From an uncultured Lachnospiraceae bacterium (lineage in GTDB: Bacteria; Bacillota; Clostridia; Lachnospirales; Lachnospiraceae), in assembly GCA_910585075.1 (NCBI GenBank), contig CAJUED010000051.1, positions 1-28,556 on the forward strand: DNA of 28,556 bases, written 5' to 3'. The position numbers and the translations under genes were made by a program. Of the stretch, positions 15,407 to 23,400 are shown in pieces; the stretch's first letter is position 1; every line of letters starts with the position of its first letter. Under the pieces are notes generated by a model. That model was given only the letters and a program-made list of their open reading frames with translations, was not told the origin of the DNA and searched no databases.

Positions 15407-15437
15407 GCAGGAATCTCGGGATTAGTGAGAATCCTGC
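15407..15437 (+). other. hairpin after the Rpn fragment
   Basis: GCAGGAATCTC (15407-15417) and GAGAATCCTGC (15427-15437) pair except for one position. No T tract follows. It is the first of two hairpins in the 316-bp gap between the Rpn fragment and the sugar-binding protein gene. Apart from these hairpins and the promoter the gap shows no gene. Confidence 0.6.
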
Positions 15438-15454
15438 ATATCTGAATTACATGG

Positions 15455-15492
15455 CGTCAGAAATCGGAATGCTGATTTCTGGCGTTATTTTT
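15455..15492 (+). terminator. Rho-independent terminator
   Basis: CGTCAGAAATC (15455-15465) pairs with GATTTCTGGCG (15474-15484, one G-T), loop of 8, followed by TTATTTTT. It separates the accessory patch from the mannoside locus. Confidence 0.85.
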
Positions 15493-15639
15493 GTGTGAAA
15501 AGCATGGTTTTGACTCCCTACAGATTGTTGCAATCGGGAAGAAGCTATATATGCAGCTCTTTTTTTGTGGATATGCATAAGACAGGCCTCGCAAAATTGT
15601 ATGTTTTTAACAAAATGTTGATTAAAAGTTAAAAGTAGA

Positions 15640-15671
15640 TAGACAATCCAAATAAAGCATGTTATTATAAT
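15640..15671 (+). promoter_or_regulatory. probable promoter of the mannoside locus
   Basis: A perfect TATAAT at 15666-15671 lies about 46 bp before the binding-protein ATG. The best -35 candidate TAGACA (15640-15645) is 20 bases away, which is too far for consensus. This suggests activator dependence. A second TATAAT occurs at 15682-15687. Confidence 0.5.
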
Positions 15672-15716
15672 GTCATAACAATATAATAATTGATTCGAAA
15701 AGAAGGAGGATTTGTT

Positions 15717-17099
15717 ATGAAGCTAAAAAGAATTGCGGCTCTGTTACTTTCAGCAGCGGTTGCAGTAGGAGCACTTGCAGGATGCGGCAATAGTGGTGGC
15801 GGCAGCACGCAATCTTCAACCACAGAGGATACAAGTACTGACGCAGAGGATACAGGCAGTGAAGCGGCAGATGCTGGTTCGGAAGATGCGGATGCAGGTG
15901 AAGAAAGCACAGATGCCGGAGAGGCAGTTGCAGAAGCCGGTACAGTGGAATTTTGGAATGATAAGATGGCTAATACGGAGCAGACCCATCTGGATGCTAT
16001 CTTTGGGGAAGTAAAGAAAGTATCAGGCTATACCATCGATATGGTTCCTTATCCTGACACAGCTTCTTATCAGACAGCTATGCAGCAGACAATCCGTGAC
16101 GAGAAGGCACCCGGGCTCTTTACTTGGTGGAGCGGCCCTCAGCTGCAGACACTGGTTGAGAACGGACTGGTTGAGGATTTGACAGACGTATGGAACAACT
16201 ACATATTTGACGAAGGTGTATCTCAGGGCGTGGCGGATGCGTTTACCTTTGACGGTAAGGTTTATGCGGCACCCTGGAGCGTACTTTACAACGTAGTATT
16301 CTACAACAAGACAGTATTTGAACAGTATGGTATTGAAGAACCGGAAACCTTTGATGATTTCCTTGCGGTATGCGAGACATTAAAGTCCAACGGTGTAACA
16401 CCTATTGCGTTAAAGAGCGATTCATGGGCAGGATTTATCTGGTTCCAGGCATTGCTTGCAGCAAAAGATGTTGAGCTGTACAAAGGTGTTTGTGACGGAA
16501 GTATCAAATACACAGATCCCAGAATTGTTGAAGTAATGGAAATCTGGAAAGATATGTTAGATAAAGATTATTTCTCCCTTCCTATAGACTGGGCCGATGT
16601 AAGAGCAGGCTTCTCCAACGGTGAAGTGGCTATGATGCTTGAGCCTCATGTGGAATTTACAGGAATGCGCAACGATTATGGTATGGTAGAGGGCGAAGAC
16701 ATTGACTCTTTCGTAGTGCCTTCCATGGATGGCGGAAAGAGAACTATTTTCTTCGAGGCAGCTCCTTTGTGTGTTGCATCTGCAAGCGGCCAGAAAGAGG
16801 ACGCGTTAAAGGTTCTGGAAACATGGTATAAACCTGACGTACAGAACGCTTTCCACGCACAGAGCGGATATACCAATACCAGCCAGGTTGAGGTTGAGTC
16901 CGTAGCAGTTCAAAAGATTCTGGATGAAACGGCAGATGCAGACAATTATCAGCTGGTACTCCGGTTCTATGAGAGCACACCGGATAAGCTGAGAGACTTC
17001 GTTCTGGATGAATTGATGAAATTCCAGTTAAAGAATTCTACCGTAGAGGAAATGTTAAATACAATCCAGGCAGAAGCAGATGCAACATTTGGAAACTAA
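15717..17099 (+). CDS. sugar ABC transporter substrate-binding lipoprotein (SBP family 1)
   Basis: 460 residues from ATG 15717 with AAGGAGGA at 15703-15710. The signal peptide ends in the lipobox LAGC (Cys at about residue 23), followed by a Ser/Thr/Asp/Glu linker to about residue 70. The mature domain starts with TVEFWNDKM and contains typical CUT1 sugar-binding features: PDTASYQTAMQQTIRDEKAP, the hinge region KVYAAPWSVLYNVVFYNKTVFE, and GEVAMMLEPH. It catches a carbohydrate outside the membrane and hands it to the two permeases that follow. The ligand is probably an alpha-mannoside or manno-oligosaccharide, judged from downstream enzymes. Confidence 0.92.
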   Translation: MKLKRIAALLLSAAVAVGALAGCGNSGGGSTQSSTTEDTSTDAEDTGSEAADAGSEDADAGEESTDAGEAVAEAGTVEFWNDKMANTEQTHLDAIFGEVKKVSGYTIDMVPYPDTASYQTAMQQTIRDEKAPGLFTWWSGPQLQTLVENGLVEDLTDVWNNYIFDEGVSQGVADAFTFDGKVYAAPWSVLYNVVFYNKTVFEQYGIEEPETFDDFLAVCETLKSNGVTPIALKSDSWAGFIWFQALLAAKDVELYKGVCDGSIKYTDPRIVEVMEIWKDMLDKDYFSLPIDWADVRAGFSNGEVAMMLEPHVEFTGMRNDYGMVEGEDIDSFVVPSMDGGKRTIFFEAAPLCVASASGQKEDALKVLETWYKPDVQNAFHAQSGYTNTSQVEVESVAVQKILDETADADNYQLVLRFYESTPDKLRDFVLDELMKFQLKNSTVEEMLNTIQAEADATFGN

Positions 17100-17113
17100 T
17101 GTATGGGGTAAAT

Positions 17114-17134
17114 GGAGCCGCTAAAGGCGGCTCC
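17114..17134 (+). promoter_or_regulatory. intercistronic hairpin
   Basis: Perfect 8-bp stem GGAGCCGC (17114-17121) and GCGGCTCC (17127-17134), loop of 5, without a T tract. In this position such hairpins usually protect the binding-protein message or reduce read-through into the permease genes, which are needed at lower levels. Confidence 0.75.
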
Positions 17135-17165
17135 ACTGCTTTAAAAGAGGAGGTATATTTAAGGA

Positions 17166-18032
17166 ATGACAAAATCCTTTTCCCTAAAAAAATATAAAGA
17201 TTATCTGTACATAACGCCTGCAGTTTTGTTTGTCACAGTTTTTTTCATCAGTTCCATCCTATATGCGCTTCGGCTCAGCTTTTTTGAATGGGACGGTTTT
17301 TCTGAGATGACCTTTGTGGGATTTGACAACTATCTGAAGCTTTTTAAAGATAAAAACTTTTTGACTTCACTTATGAACACGATTATCTGGGTGGCAAGTT
17401 CGCTCATATTATCTTTGGCGTTACCGCTTCTGTTTGCCATTCTGATTACCAAAAGCTCCTGGTCGGGAGGATTTAAAAATATTTTTTATTTCCCTTCGGC
17501 TCTCTCCGCTACGGTTGGCGGACTTTTGATGACATCCATTCTGTCCATCTATGGTCTCCCGAAAATCGTAGGGATGCTGGGACGCCCCGATCTGGTGAGG
17601 GACTGGCTGGCCATTCCTTACGTGAACACATTCGTGATGATTGTATCCGGTATATGGCAGGGGCTGGGGCTTAACATGCTTTTGTTCATCTCAGGGATTA
17701 AGAGCATTGATTCATCCCCCATAGAAGCGGCTCAGATAGAAGGGGCAGGAACCATTCAGCTTTACACAAAGGTAATATTCCCCTTGATGAAAAATACAAT
17801 CGTTGTGGTTTTACTGATGTCTCTTGTAAACAGCTTTAAGGTCTTCGACAATATCTGGATCATGACAAAGGGAGGACCTTACAGAACATCCGAGACACTG
17901 GCCCTTACCATGTACGAGGAGTCCTTTATCAGAAATGACTTTGGACGGGGTGCGGCGGTTGCCATTGTTCTGACCATTATCGTTGTCTTTGTTTCTTATT
18001 TTAATATCAGGAATTCATTTAAGGAAGATTAG
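17166..18032 (+). CDS. sugar ABC transporter permease, CUT1 MalF-like
   Basis: 288 residues with six predicted membrane helices, beginning DYLYITPAVLFVTVFFISSILYALRLSFFEWDG, the usual start of UgpA/MalF-type permeases. The EAA loop reads PIEAAQIEGAGTIQLYTKVIFPL (about residues 180-202), which docks on the ATPase. The late TKGGPYRTSETLALTMYEESF pattern is diagnostic of this group. GAGGAGG lies 12 bases upstream. It forms the channel with the next gene product, 8 bp downstream. Confidence 0.93.
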   Translation: MTKSFSLKKYKDYLYITPAVLFVTVFFISSILYALRLSFFEWDGFSEMTFVGFDNYLKLFKDKNFLTSLMNTIIWVASSLILSLALPLLFAILITKSSWSGGFKNIFYFPSALSATVGGLLMTSILSIYGLPKIVGMLGRPDLVRDWLAIPYVNTFVMIVSGIWQGLGLNMLLFISGIKSIDSSPIEAAQIEGAGTIQLYTKVIFPLMKNTIVVVLLMSLVNSFKVFDNIWIMTKGGPYRTSETLALTMYEESFIRNDFGRGAAVAIVLTIIVVFVSYFNIRNSFKED

Positions 18033-18040
18033 GAAATCAT

Positions 18041-18862
18041 ATGGGAAAAACAAGTAAAAAAACGAAAATAATCATAAATAGTATATTGGGTATATTGGCA
18101 GTCATATGGGTCACTCCTGTCTTTTTTGCAATCCTTAACATGTTTAAGGGACAGGTGGAGTACAACAAAGGAAGCTTTTGGGCGCTTCCCGTTGGAAATG
18201 CCTTTATGGACAACTTAATTTATATCAGGGACAATGCAAAGATCTTTCAGGGAATGTTGAGCAGTCTTCTGTATGCCACATGTGGAGCGGTGTTTGCGGT
18301 TATGTTGGGAACTTTGGCGGCGTACGCCATTGCCCATCTTAGAATCAAGCACAGGATGTTCTGGTTTCTGGTGATTTACAGCGGCACAATTTTTCCCTTT
18401 CAGATTTATCTGATTCCCATATTTAGAGGCTACGCAAAACTGGGGCTGTATGATACCAGAATGGGCATGATTCTGTTCTATACGGCAATCTGTATTCCCT
18501 TTGTAATGTTTGTTATGCGTAATTTCTTTTTGGGTATTTCCAGGGAGCTGAGCGAGTCCGCCAAACTGGACGGAGCAACAGATTTTCAGATTTTGCTGAA
18601 GATTTTTACGCCTATGGCTAAGGCGCCTGTTTCCGTGGTGCTGCTGTCTCAGTTTTCTTTCTGCTGGAACGATTTGATGTTTGGATTGACCTTCACAAAA
18701 TCCAGGGAGATCAAGCCGGTCATGGCTTCACTATCCCTTATGAATACGGGCCACGCGCCGGCTATGCTGATGGCCTGTCTTGCGGCGTCGCTGCCCACGA
18801 TCATATTCTTTATCTTTTTGAATAAAAACTTCGAAGCAGGATTTGCCTATACTGGGAAATAG
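18041..18862 (+). CDS. sugar ABC transporter permease, CUT1 MalG-like
   Basis: 273 residues with six predicted helices. The EAA loop is LSESAKLDGATDFQILLKIFTPM (about residues 168-190), followed by a C-terminal helix and short tail FLNKNFEAGFAYTGK typical of MalG/UgpE proteins, here KNFEAGFAYTGK. TAGGAAATC supplies a modest ribosome site overlapping the upstream stop. No ATPase gene follows; a shared MsmX/UgpC-type ATPase encoded elsewhere is the usual solution in Gram-positives. Confidence 0.93.
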   Translation: MGKTSKKTKIIINSILGILAVIWVTPVFFAILNMFKGQVEYNKGSFWALPVGNAFMDNLIYIRDNAKIFQGMLSSLLYATCGAVFAVMLGTLAAYAIAHLRIKHRMFWFLVIYSGTIFPFQIYLIPIFRGYAKLGLYDTRMGMILFYTAICIPFVMFVMRNFFLGISRELSESAKLDGATDFQILLKIFTPMAKAPVSVVLLSQFSFCWNDLMFGLTFTKSREIKPVMASLSLMNTGHAPAMLMACLAASLPTIIFFIFLNKNFEAGFAYTGK

Positions 18863-18971
18863 ATTGAAAAAACAGAAATAAATTTCTGAAGATTTTTCAA
18901 TCATACAAATTTGTGCTGTCGATAGCATACTTTGTATGCATACAATTTGCGGGCTATTGACAAGAATGGAG
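18863..18971 (+). repeat. intergenic stem-loop element before the first GH38 gene
   Basis: Directly after the permease stop, ATTGAAAAA (18863-18871) pairs with TTTTTCAAT (18893-18901) around an inner CAGAAAT/ATTTCTG stem. AAATTTGTGC (18907-18916) follows, then a nested GCATAC-TTT-GTATGC hairpin (18925-18939). The core at 18944-18963 matches the tandem units at 25204-25223 in 17 of 20 positions. It runs into the ribosome site GGAG (18968-18971). Confidence 0.7.
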
Positions 18972-18977
18972 ATAATT

Positions 18978-21440
18978 ATGGATTTGAAAAAAAATTGGAA
19001 GGTATATCTGATTCATCACTCACACACAGACATTGGATATACGGAAAGACAGGATAAAATCATCAGTTATCACTGCGACTTCATTAAGCAGGCCATAGAT
19101 ATTTTGAATGATATACATGAAAACAACAGGGAGCAGTATAAAGGCTTTGTGTGGCAATGCGAGAACTTCTGGCAGGTCAAAAACTTTTATGCCCATGCCT
19201 CCGAGGAATATATCAGAGATTTTGAAAAATATGTACACAGCGGAGAGATTGGCCTGTCCGGCAATTATCTGAATATGACAGAGCTGATTTCAAAGGAAGT
19301 GTTGGATACAAGGCTTGCTCAGGCCAGGGAATATGGCCAAAAGATTGGTCATCCTGTGATTTCAGGTATGACGGCGGATATCAACGGCTTTGCATGGGGA
19401 TATGCGGATGCGCTGGCTTCCCACGGGATAAAGCATCTATATTCCTGCCTGCATCCTCACCATGGAATGTTCCCTCTTTACAAAAAGGTGATGCCTTTTT
19501 ACTGGGAGGGCCCTGAGGGCGGAAAGGTGCTGGTGTGGAATGGTGAGCACTATCATTTCGGAAACGAAATGTTCCTGGTTCCCCACGGGGGAAGCACATA
19601 TATGACCTATGATGAGTTCCATAAGCCCCTCAGAGAAAACATGGTCTTGATTCATTCCGCTGAGGATACGGATAAGCAGGAAAGGGAGATTAACAGAACC
19701 CGCCTTGAGCGTTATCTGGCCAATCTGGAGGAGGAAGGTTATCCTTACGATTTGGCGCCTTTTATGGTTTCCGGAGCCATCACAGATAATGCCCCTCCAA
19801 ATGTAAAGATTGCGGAGAGAGTGCATGAACTGAATGCCTACTATCAGGGAAAGATAGAATTCCGAATGGTGACTTTGGAGCAGTTTTTTGCGGAAGTGGA
19901 AAAGAACTGTGATAACATTGAGACCTATAAGGGGGACTGGAACGACTGGTGGGCAGACGGTGTGGGCTCCACCCCGGCAGCAGTAAAAATCTTCTGTGAC
20001 GCCAGAAGAAAATACAATATCTGCAATAAGCTGGACAGTGATGGGAAACTGGGTGATGCAGGTTTGATGGATAAGGCGGCGGAAAATCTGATGTTGTATG
20101 CGGAGCATACCTGGGGGTATTCATCTTCCGTATCAGAGCCATGGGAGACCCTTGTGGGTGATTTGGAAATGAAAAAGACGGCTTACGCCATCAACGCCAA
20201 CACGGAGGCAGCAAGGAATCTGGATGAGATTCTTGCGAAAAAGGGCGAGGTGACCATTGCCCAGGACAGACCCCACAGATATAAAATCATCAATCCTCAT
20301 AATGTGGATTTGAAGACCAAAGTTTATCTTTACATAGAATTCTGGGAATATATAGAGGGAATCAATTACAGCGAAAATATGCCCATTGAGGTGGTGGATG
20401 CAGCCACCGGGGAGGTGCTGAAATCCCAGGTGAAGCGAATTGCCCGTGCAACCCAAGTGGAAGTGGTGGTAGAGCTTACGGCAAAAGAAGAAAAGGAAGT
20501 CATAATCCGCCTTGCAAAGGATGTAAAGCCGGTGACTGTGAAAAATCATGCCTACATTGGCGCCGAGGGCGTGGAGGATGTGATTGTGCCGGGAAGCTAC
20601 AGAGTGGATACGGCCCTGGTGGAGACAGATTTCTATAAGGTTATCTTAGACCAGAAAAAGGGTATCGCGGCAATCATTGACAAGAAGGACGGAAAAGATA
20701 TCATCAGGGAAGATGCACAGTACCCTGCTTTTACCGGAATTTACGAAGTGACAGGTATGGAAGAAGGCGCCTGTGAGAGCCGCAGAAGGATGGGAAGAAA
20801 CCGCAAGGATACATCCACTATGCGCTATGCCAGCCGCCTTACGGACATCCGAATTGTGGAAAATGGTCCCGTTTATGCGGCGGTACGCCTTGATTATGCA
20901 CTTAAGGGAACAGGATTTTACAGTATCTTTTTGAAAGTATATAAAGAGCTTCCGAGACTGGAGAGCACTGTGCGGATTCACAAGGACAGTGTTTGGGAGG
21001 CGGAAAACCTGTACATTTCCCTTCCGTTTACAGCAGGGAATGAGGAAGTGAAATATCTGGATAAGACGGGCTGCATCATAAGGCCGGGAATTGACCAGCT
21101 TCCGGGTACCAACATGGAATTTTACCTTCTGCAGAACGGAATTGTAATGGAAGGTGAAAATAAAACTCTTACACTGGCAATTAAGGACGCTCCCCTTGTG
21201 ACCTTTGGAAGTCTGGAGGCTCATCCCATTTTGCTGTGCGACGGGAAGAATCAGGAGAAGAACCGGCAGCAGGCATATTCCTGGGTAATGAATAACTTCT
21301 GGGAGACCAATTTTAAAGTGGATTTGGGCGGATTCTATGAATTTTCCTATACCATTTCCACAAGGGAGAAATGTCCGGTAGAGGAAGCCATGGAGCTGTG
21401 TGTGATTGATAATGAGGGGATTTTGGGCTTTTATGCCTGA
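18978..21440 (+). CDS. glycoside hydrolase family 38 alpha-mannosidase
   Basis: 820 residues from ATG 18978, six bases after GGAG. GH38 features, by analogy with Golgi mannosidase II: zinc ligands His16 and Asp18 in HHSHTDIGYT, catalytic nucleophile Asp134 in MTADINGF (also a zinc ligand), and the fourth zinc ligand His377 in AEHTWG. A middle helical domain and a C-terminal beta-rich domain follow. There is no signal peptide, so it acts in the cytoplasm on imported substrate, releasing mannose from alpha-mannosides. The HTDIGYT form differs from the classical HSHNDPGW, pointing to a divergent bacterial subgroup whose linkage preference is unknown. It is 115 bp after the permease gene and 60 bp before the kinase gene. 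Confidence 0.85.
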   Translation: MDLKKNWKVYLIHHSHTDIGYTERQDKIISYHCDFIKQAIDILNDIHENNREQYKGFVWQCENFWQVKNFYAHASEEYIRDFEKYVHSGEIGLSGNYLNMTELISKEVLDTRLAQAREYGQKIGHPVISGMTADINGFAWGYADALASHGIKHLYSCLHPHHGMFPLYKKVMPFYWEGPEGGKVLVWNGEHYHFGNEMFLVPHGGSTYMTYDEFHKPLRENMVLIHSAEDTDKQEREINRTRLERYLANLEEEGYPYDLAPFMVSGAITDNAPPNVKIAERVHELNAYYQGKIEFRMVTLEQFFAEVEKNCDNIETYKGDWNDWWADGVGSTPAAVKIFCDARRKYNICNKLDSDGKLGDAGLMDKAAENLMLYAEHTWGYSSSVSEPWETLVGDLEMKKTAYAINANTEAARNLDEILAKKGEVTIAQDRPHRYKIINPHNVDLKTKVYLYIEFWEYIEGINYSENMPIEVVDAATGEVLKSQVKRIARATQVEVVVELTAKEEKEVIIRLAKDVKPVTVKNHAYIGAEGVEDVIVPGSYRVDTALVETDFYKVILDQKKGIAAIIDKKDGKDIIREDAQYPAFTGIYEVTGMEEGACESRRRMGRNRKDTSTMRYASRLTDIRIVENGPVYAAVRLDYALKGTGFYSIFLKVYKELPRLESTVRIHKDSVWEAENLYISLPFTAGNEEVKYLDKTGCIIRPGIDQLPGTNMEFYLLQNGIVMEGENKTLTLAIKDAPLVTFGSLEAHPILLCDGKNQEKNRQQAYSWVMNNFWETNFKVDLGGFYEFSYTISTREKCPVEEAMELCVIDNEGILGFYA

Positions 21441-21500
21441 TGCTCTCATAAAGGCTGCGCTGCCTGGCATGGCCGGAACAATGGAAAAATGGAGGCAAGA

Positions 21501-22406
21501 ATGAACGCTTATCTGATGCTGGACGTAGGCGGAACTAACTTAAAAGCGGGCATTTTGGATGAGAAAGGAGACCTTTTTGGCGGAGAGATTTGCAGCTTTG
21601 ATGCGAAGGCAAAGGGCTCAAAAGAAGAAATCTTCCAAAACTTTGCCGGGGTCCTGACTTCCCTTTGGGAAAAGCTTCCGGAAGAAGACAACCGGATAAA
21701 GGGAATCGGCATGGCATTTCCCGGCCCCTTTGACTATGAGCGCGGGATTAGCCTGATACATGGGCTTGACAAATATGAATCCATATATGGTGTGAGTATT
21801 CCTGAGGAGCTGCCCAAATACTTGCCCGGTTTCCGGGCAGCCGGGGAAGAAAACTGCAAGTTCCTTTTCCTCCATGATGTGGAGGCCTTCGCCTTGGGGG
21901 AATGCCATTTTGGCAGTGGAAAAGACAGCAGCCGGACTATGTTCCTGTGTATGGGAACAGGCGCAGGTTCCGCTTTTGCTCAAAATAAAAAAATATTGAA
22001 AGGCGGGGACGGACAGGTACCGCCCATGGGATGGATTTTCAACACCCCTTTTAAGGAAAGCATTATAGACGACTACCTTTCCGTGCGGGGCCTTGGGGAG
22101 CTCTCCCAAAAGTTCTTCGGTCAGCCTAAAAGCGGCCTGGAGCTCTACCAGCTCTGCCAGCAAGATGATCAGACTGCCCTTGCAGTGTACGAAGAATTCG
22201 GCAGATGGCTGCGGGATGCAATGGTGCCTTTCTTAGAAAGCTTTAAGCCGGACACGTTTGTTCTGGGTGGCCAATTATCCAAAAGCTTTTGCTATTTCGG
22301 GAAAGAATTTGAGGGTGAGTGTGAAAAGAGAAAAATCAAAATCCACCTGACCCAGGATACCTCACAGAGAGCCTTAGAAGGGTTATATGCTACTTTTAAT
22401 TACTGA
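21501..22406 (+). CDS. ROK family sugar kinase lacking the zinc motif
   Basis: 301 residues, ATG 21501 with GGAGG at 21491-21495. The phosphate-binding N-terminus reads LMLDVGGTNLKAG. The catalytic Asp is expected in LHDVEAFALGE, the second phosphate loop is MGTGAGSAF and the adenosine loop is FVLGGQLSKS. Classic ROK proteins carry a GH...CxCGxxGCxE zinc motif between them. Here that segment (DGQVPPMGWIFNTPFKESII) has no cysteine. Likely it phosphorylates mannose released by the mannosidases to mannose-6-phosphate, feeding the isomerase downstream. The sugar is inferred from neighbours. Glucose or fructose are alternatives. Confidence 0.82.
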   Translation: MNAYLMLDVGGTNLKAGILDEKGDLFGGEICSFDAKAKGSKEEIFQNFAGVLTSLWEKLPEEDNRIKGIGMAFPGPFDYERGISLIHGLDKYESIYGVSIPEELPKYLPGFRAAGEENCKFLFLHDVEAFALGECHFGSGKDSSRTMFLCMGTGAGSAFAQNKKILKGGDGQVPPMGWIFNTPFKESIIDDYLSVRGLGELSQKFFGQPKSGLELYQLCQQDDQTALAVYEEFGRWLRDAMVPFLESFKPDTFVLGGQLSKSFCYFGKEFEGECEKRKIKIHLTQDTSQRALEGLYATFNY

Positions 22407-22432
22407 TGAAAACGGTGCTGAAATCAGCCGAT

Positions 22433-22466
22433 AACATAGTTTATAACATAGTTTTCAACATAGCTT
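22433..22466. repeat. three direct repeats AACATAGYTT with 12-bp period
   Basis: AACATAGTTT at 22433-22442 and 22445-22454 and AACATAGCTT at 22457-22466, about 58 bp upstream of the gntR -35. The regular spacing near one helical turn suggests a protein-binding array. Confidence 0.6.
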
Positions 22467-22523
22467 TTCAGTGAACAAATAGTTGCCAGTACATAATACA
22501 TTAAAAAGCAGTATGCCAATTCA

Positions 22524-22552
22524 TTGTAATTTTCCCCGGCAAATGTTAAAAT
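22524..22552 (+). promoter_or_regulatory. promoter of the GntR gene
   Basis: TTGTAA (22524-22529), 17-base spacer, TAAAAT (22547-22552) with an upstream TG (extended -10). It lies about 105 bp before the gntR start and implies a second transcript starting here for gntR, the isomerase and possibly the second GH38 gene. Confidence 0.7.
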
Positions 22553-22656
22553 TATACAAAATAGGGGTGGAAGGTCTTCAAAAGACAAAAATCTGATTGC
22601 TTAAAAAGTCGAAATGTTGTATCACAGAGAAATCAGCGGCAGGCAGGGGGTAAAAG

Positions 22657-23379
22657 ATGTTAAACAGAGAAAAAGGCGCGGCGCCACTGTATTCCCAGAT
22701 AGTGGAGATTATCAAAGGGCAGATTGAGGGTGGAGAGTATGTCAAGGGAGATTTGTTTCCGACGGAAAAAAAGCTTCAGGAAATCTATGAGGTAAGCCGT
22801 ATTACCGTCAGACAGGCAATCAATGAGCTGGTAGGCGAAGGATATCTGCAGTGTTCCCGGGGAATCGGTACAACCGTAGTCTATGGAAAAAAGATAGATG
22901 AGAATTTAAAGAATCTGGTGAGCTTTACGGAGGAAATGAAGCGCCATGGCAAGGTGATGCATACCAGCTATTGCGACATGTCCCTGATCAATGCGGGAAA
23001 GGCGGTTGCGGAGCAATTGGAGATTGCGCCTGAGGATGAATGTTACCGTCTGGTGAGAGTGAGAAGCGTAGAGAAAGAAGCGATTGTATATACGATTACC
23101 TATCTGAAAAAGATAAGGGAGTATCCCTTAGACACTCAATGTTACATGGAATCCCTTTATCAATTTCTGCGGACCAACTGCGATACAAAGGTGGTGAAGG
23201 GGCGGGATACCCTTGAAGCGGTGGCGGCCACAGCTGAGATTGGGAAGTATCTGGCCATTCCGGAAGGCGTTCCGGTGTTTAAAAGGGTGCGGAAGGCTTA
23301 CGAGGAAAATGGCGATATTGTAGAATATAGCATTTGCTATTATCCGGGAGACCGGTATAAATATTCTGTGGAATTGTAA
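22657..23379 (+). CDS. GntR family regulator with UTRA ligand domain
   Basis: 240 residues. Residues about 1-72 form the winged helix, with PLYSQIVEIIKGQI, then FPTEKKLQEIYEVSRITVRQAINEL as helix-turn-helix and a GTTV wing. Residues about 90-235 form a UTRA domain, which binds sugar phosphates or related ligands in HutC-type regulators. AGGGGGT precedes the ATG. It most likely represses this locus and is released by a mannose-derived metabolite such as mannose-6-phosphate. Target sites cannot be proven; the 12-bp repeats at 22433 are one candidate. Confidence 0.9.
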   Translation: MLNREKGAAPLYSQIVEIIKGQIEGGEYVKGDLFPTEKKLQEIYEVSRITVRQAINELVGEGYLQCSRGIGTTVVYGKKIDENLKNLVSFTEEMKRHGKVMHTSYCDMSLINAGKAVAEQLEIAPEDECYRLVRVRSVEKEAIVYTITYLKKIREYPLDTQCYMESLYQFLRTNCDTKVVKGRDTLEAVAATAEIGKYLAIPEGVPVFKRVRKAYEENGDIVEYSICYYPGDRYKYSVEL

Positions 23380-23400
23380 GAAGGCAACAGGGAGGACAAG

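Noticed and set aside
19437..20108. 223-codon minus-strand frame inside the GH38 gene
   Set aside because: Shadow of a convincingly conserved gene on the other strand; the same applies to 20646-21470, 24232-25044 and 27862-28479.
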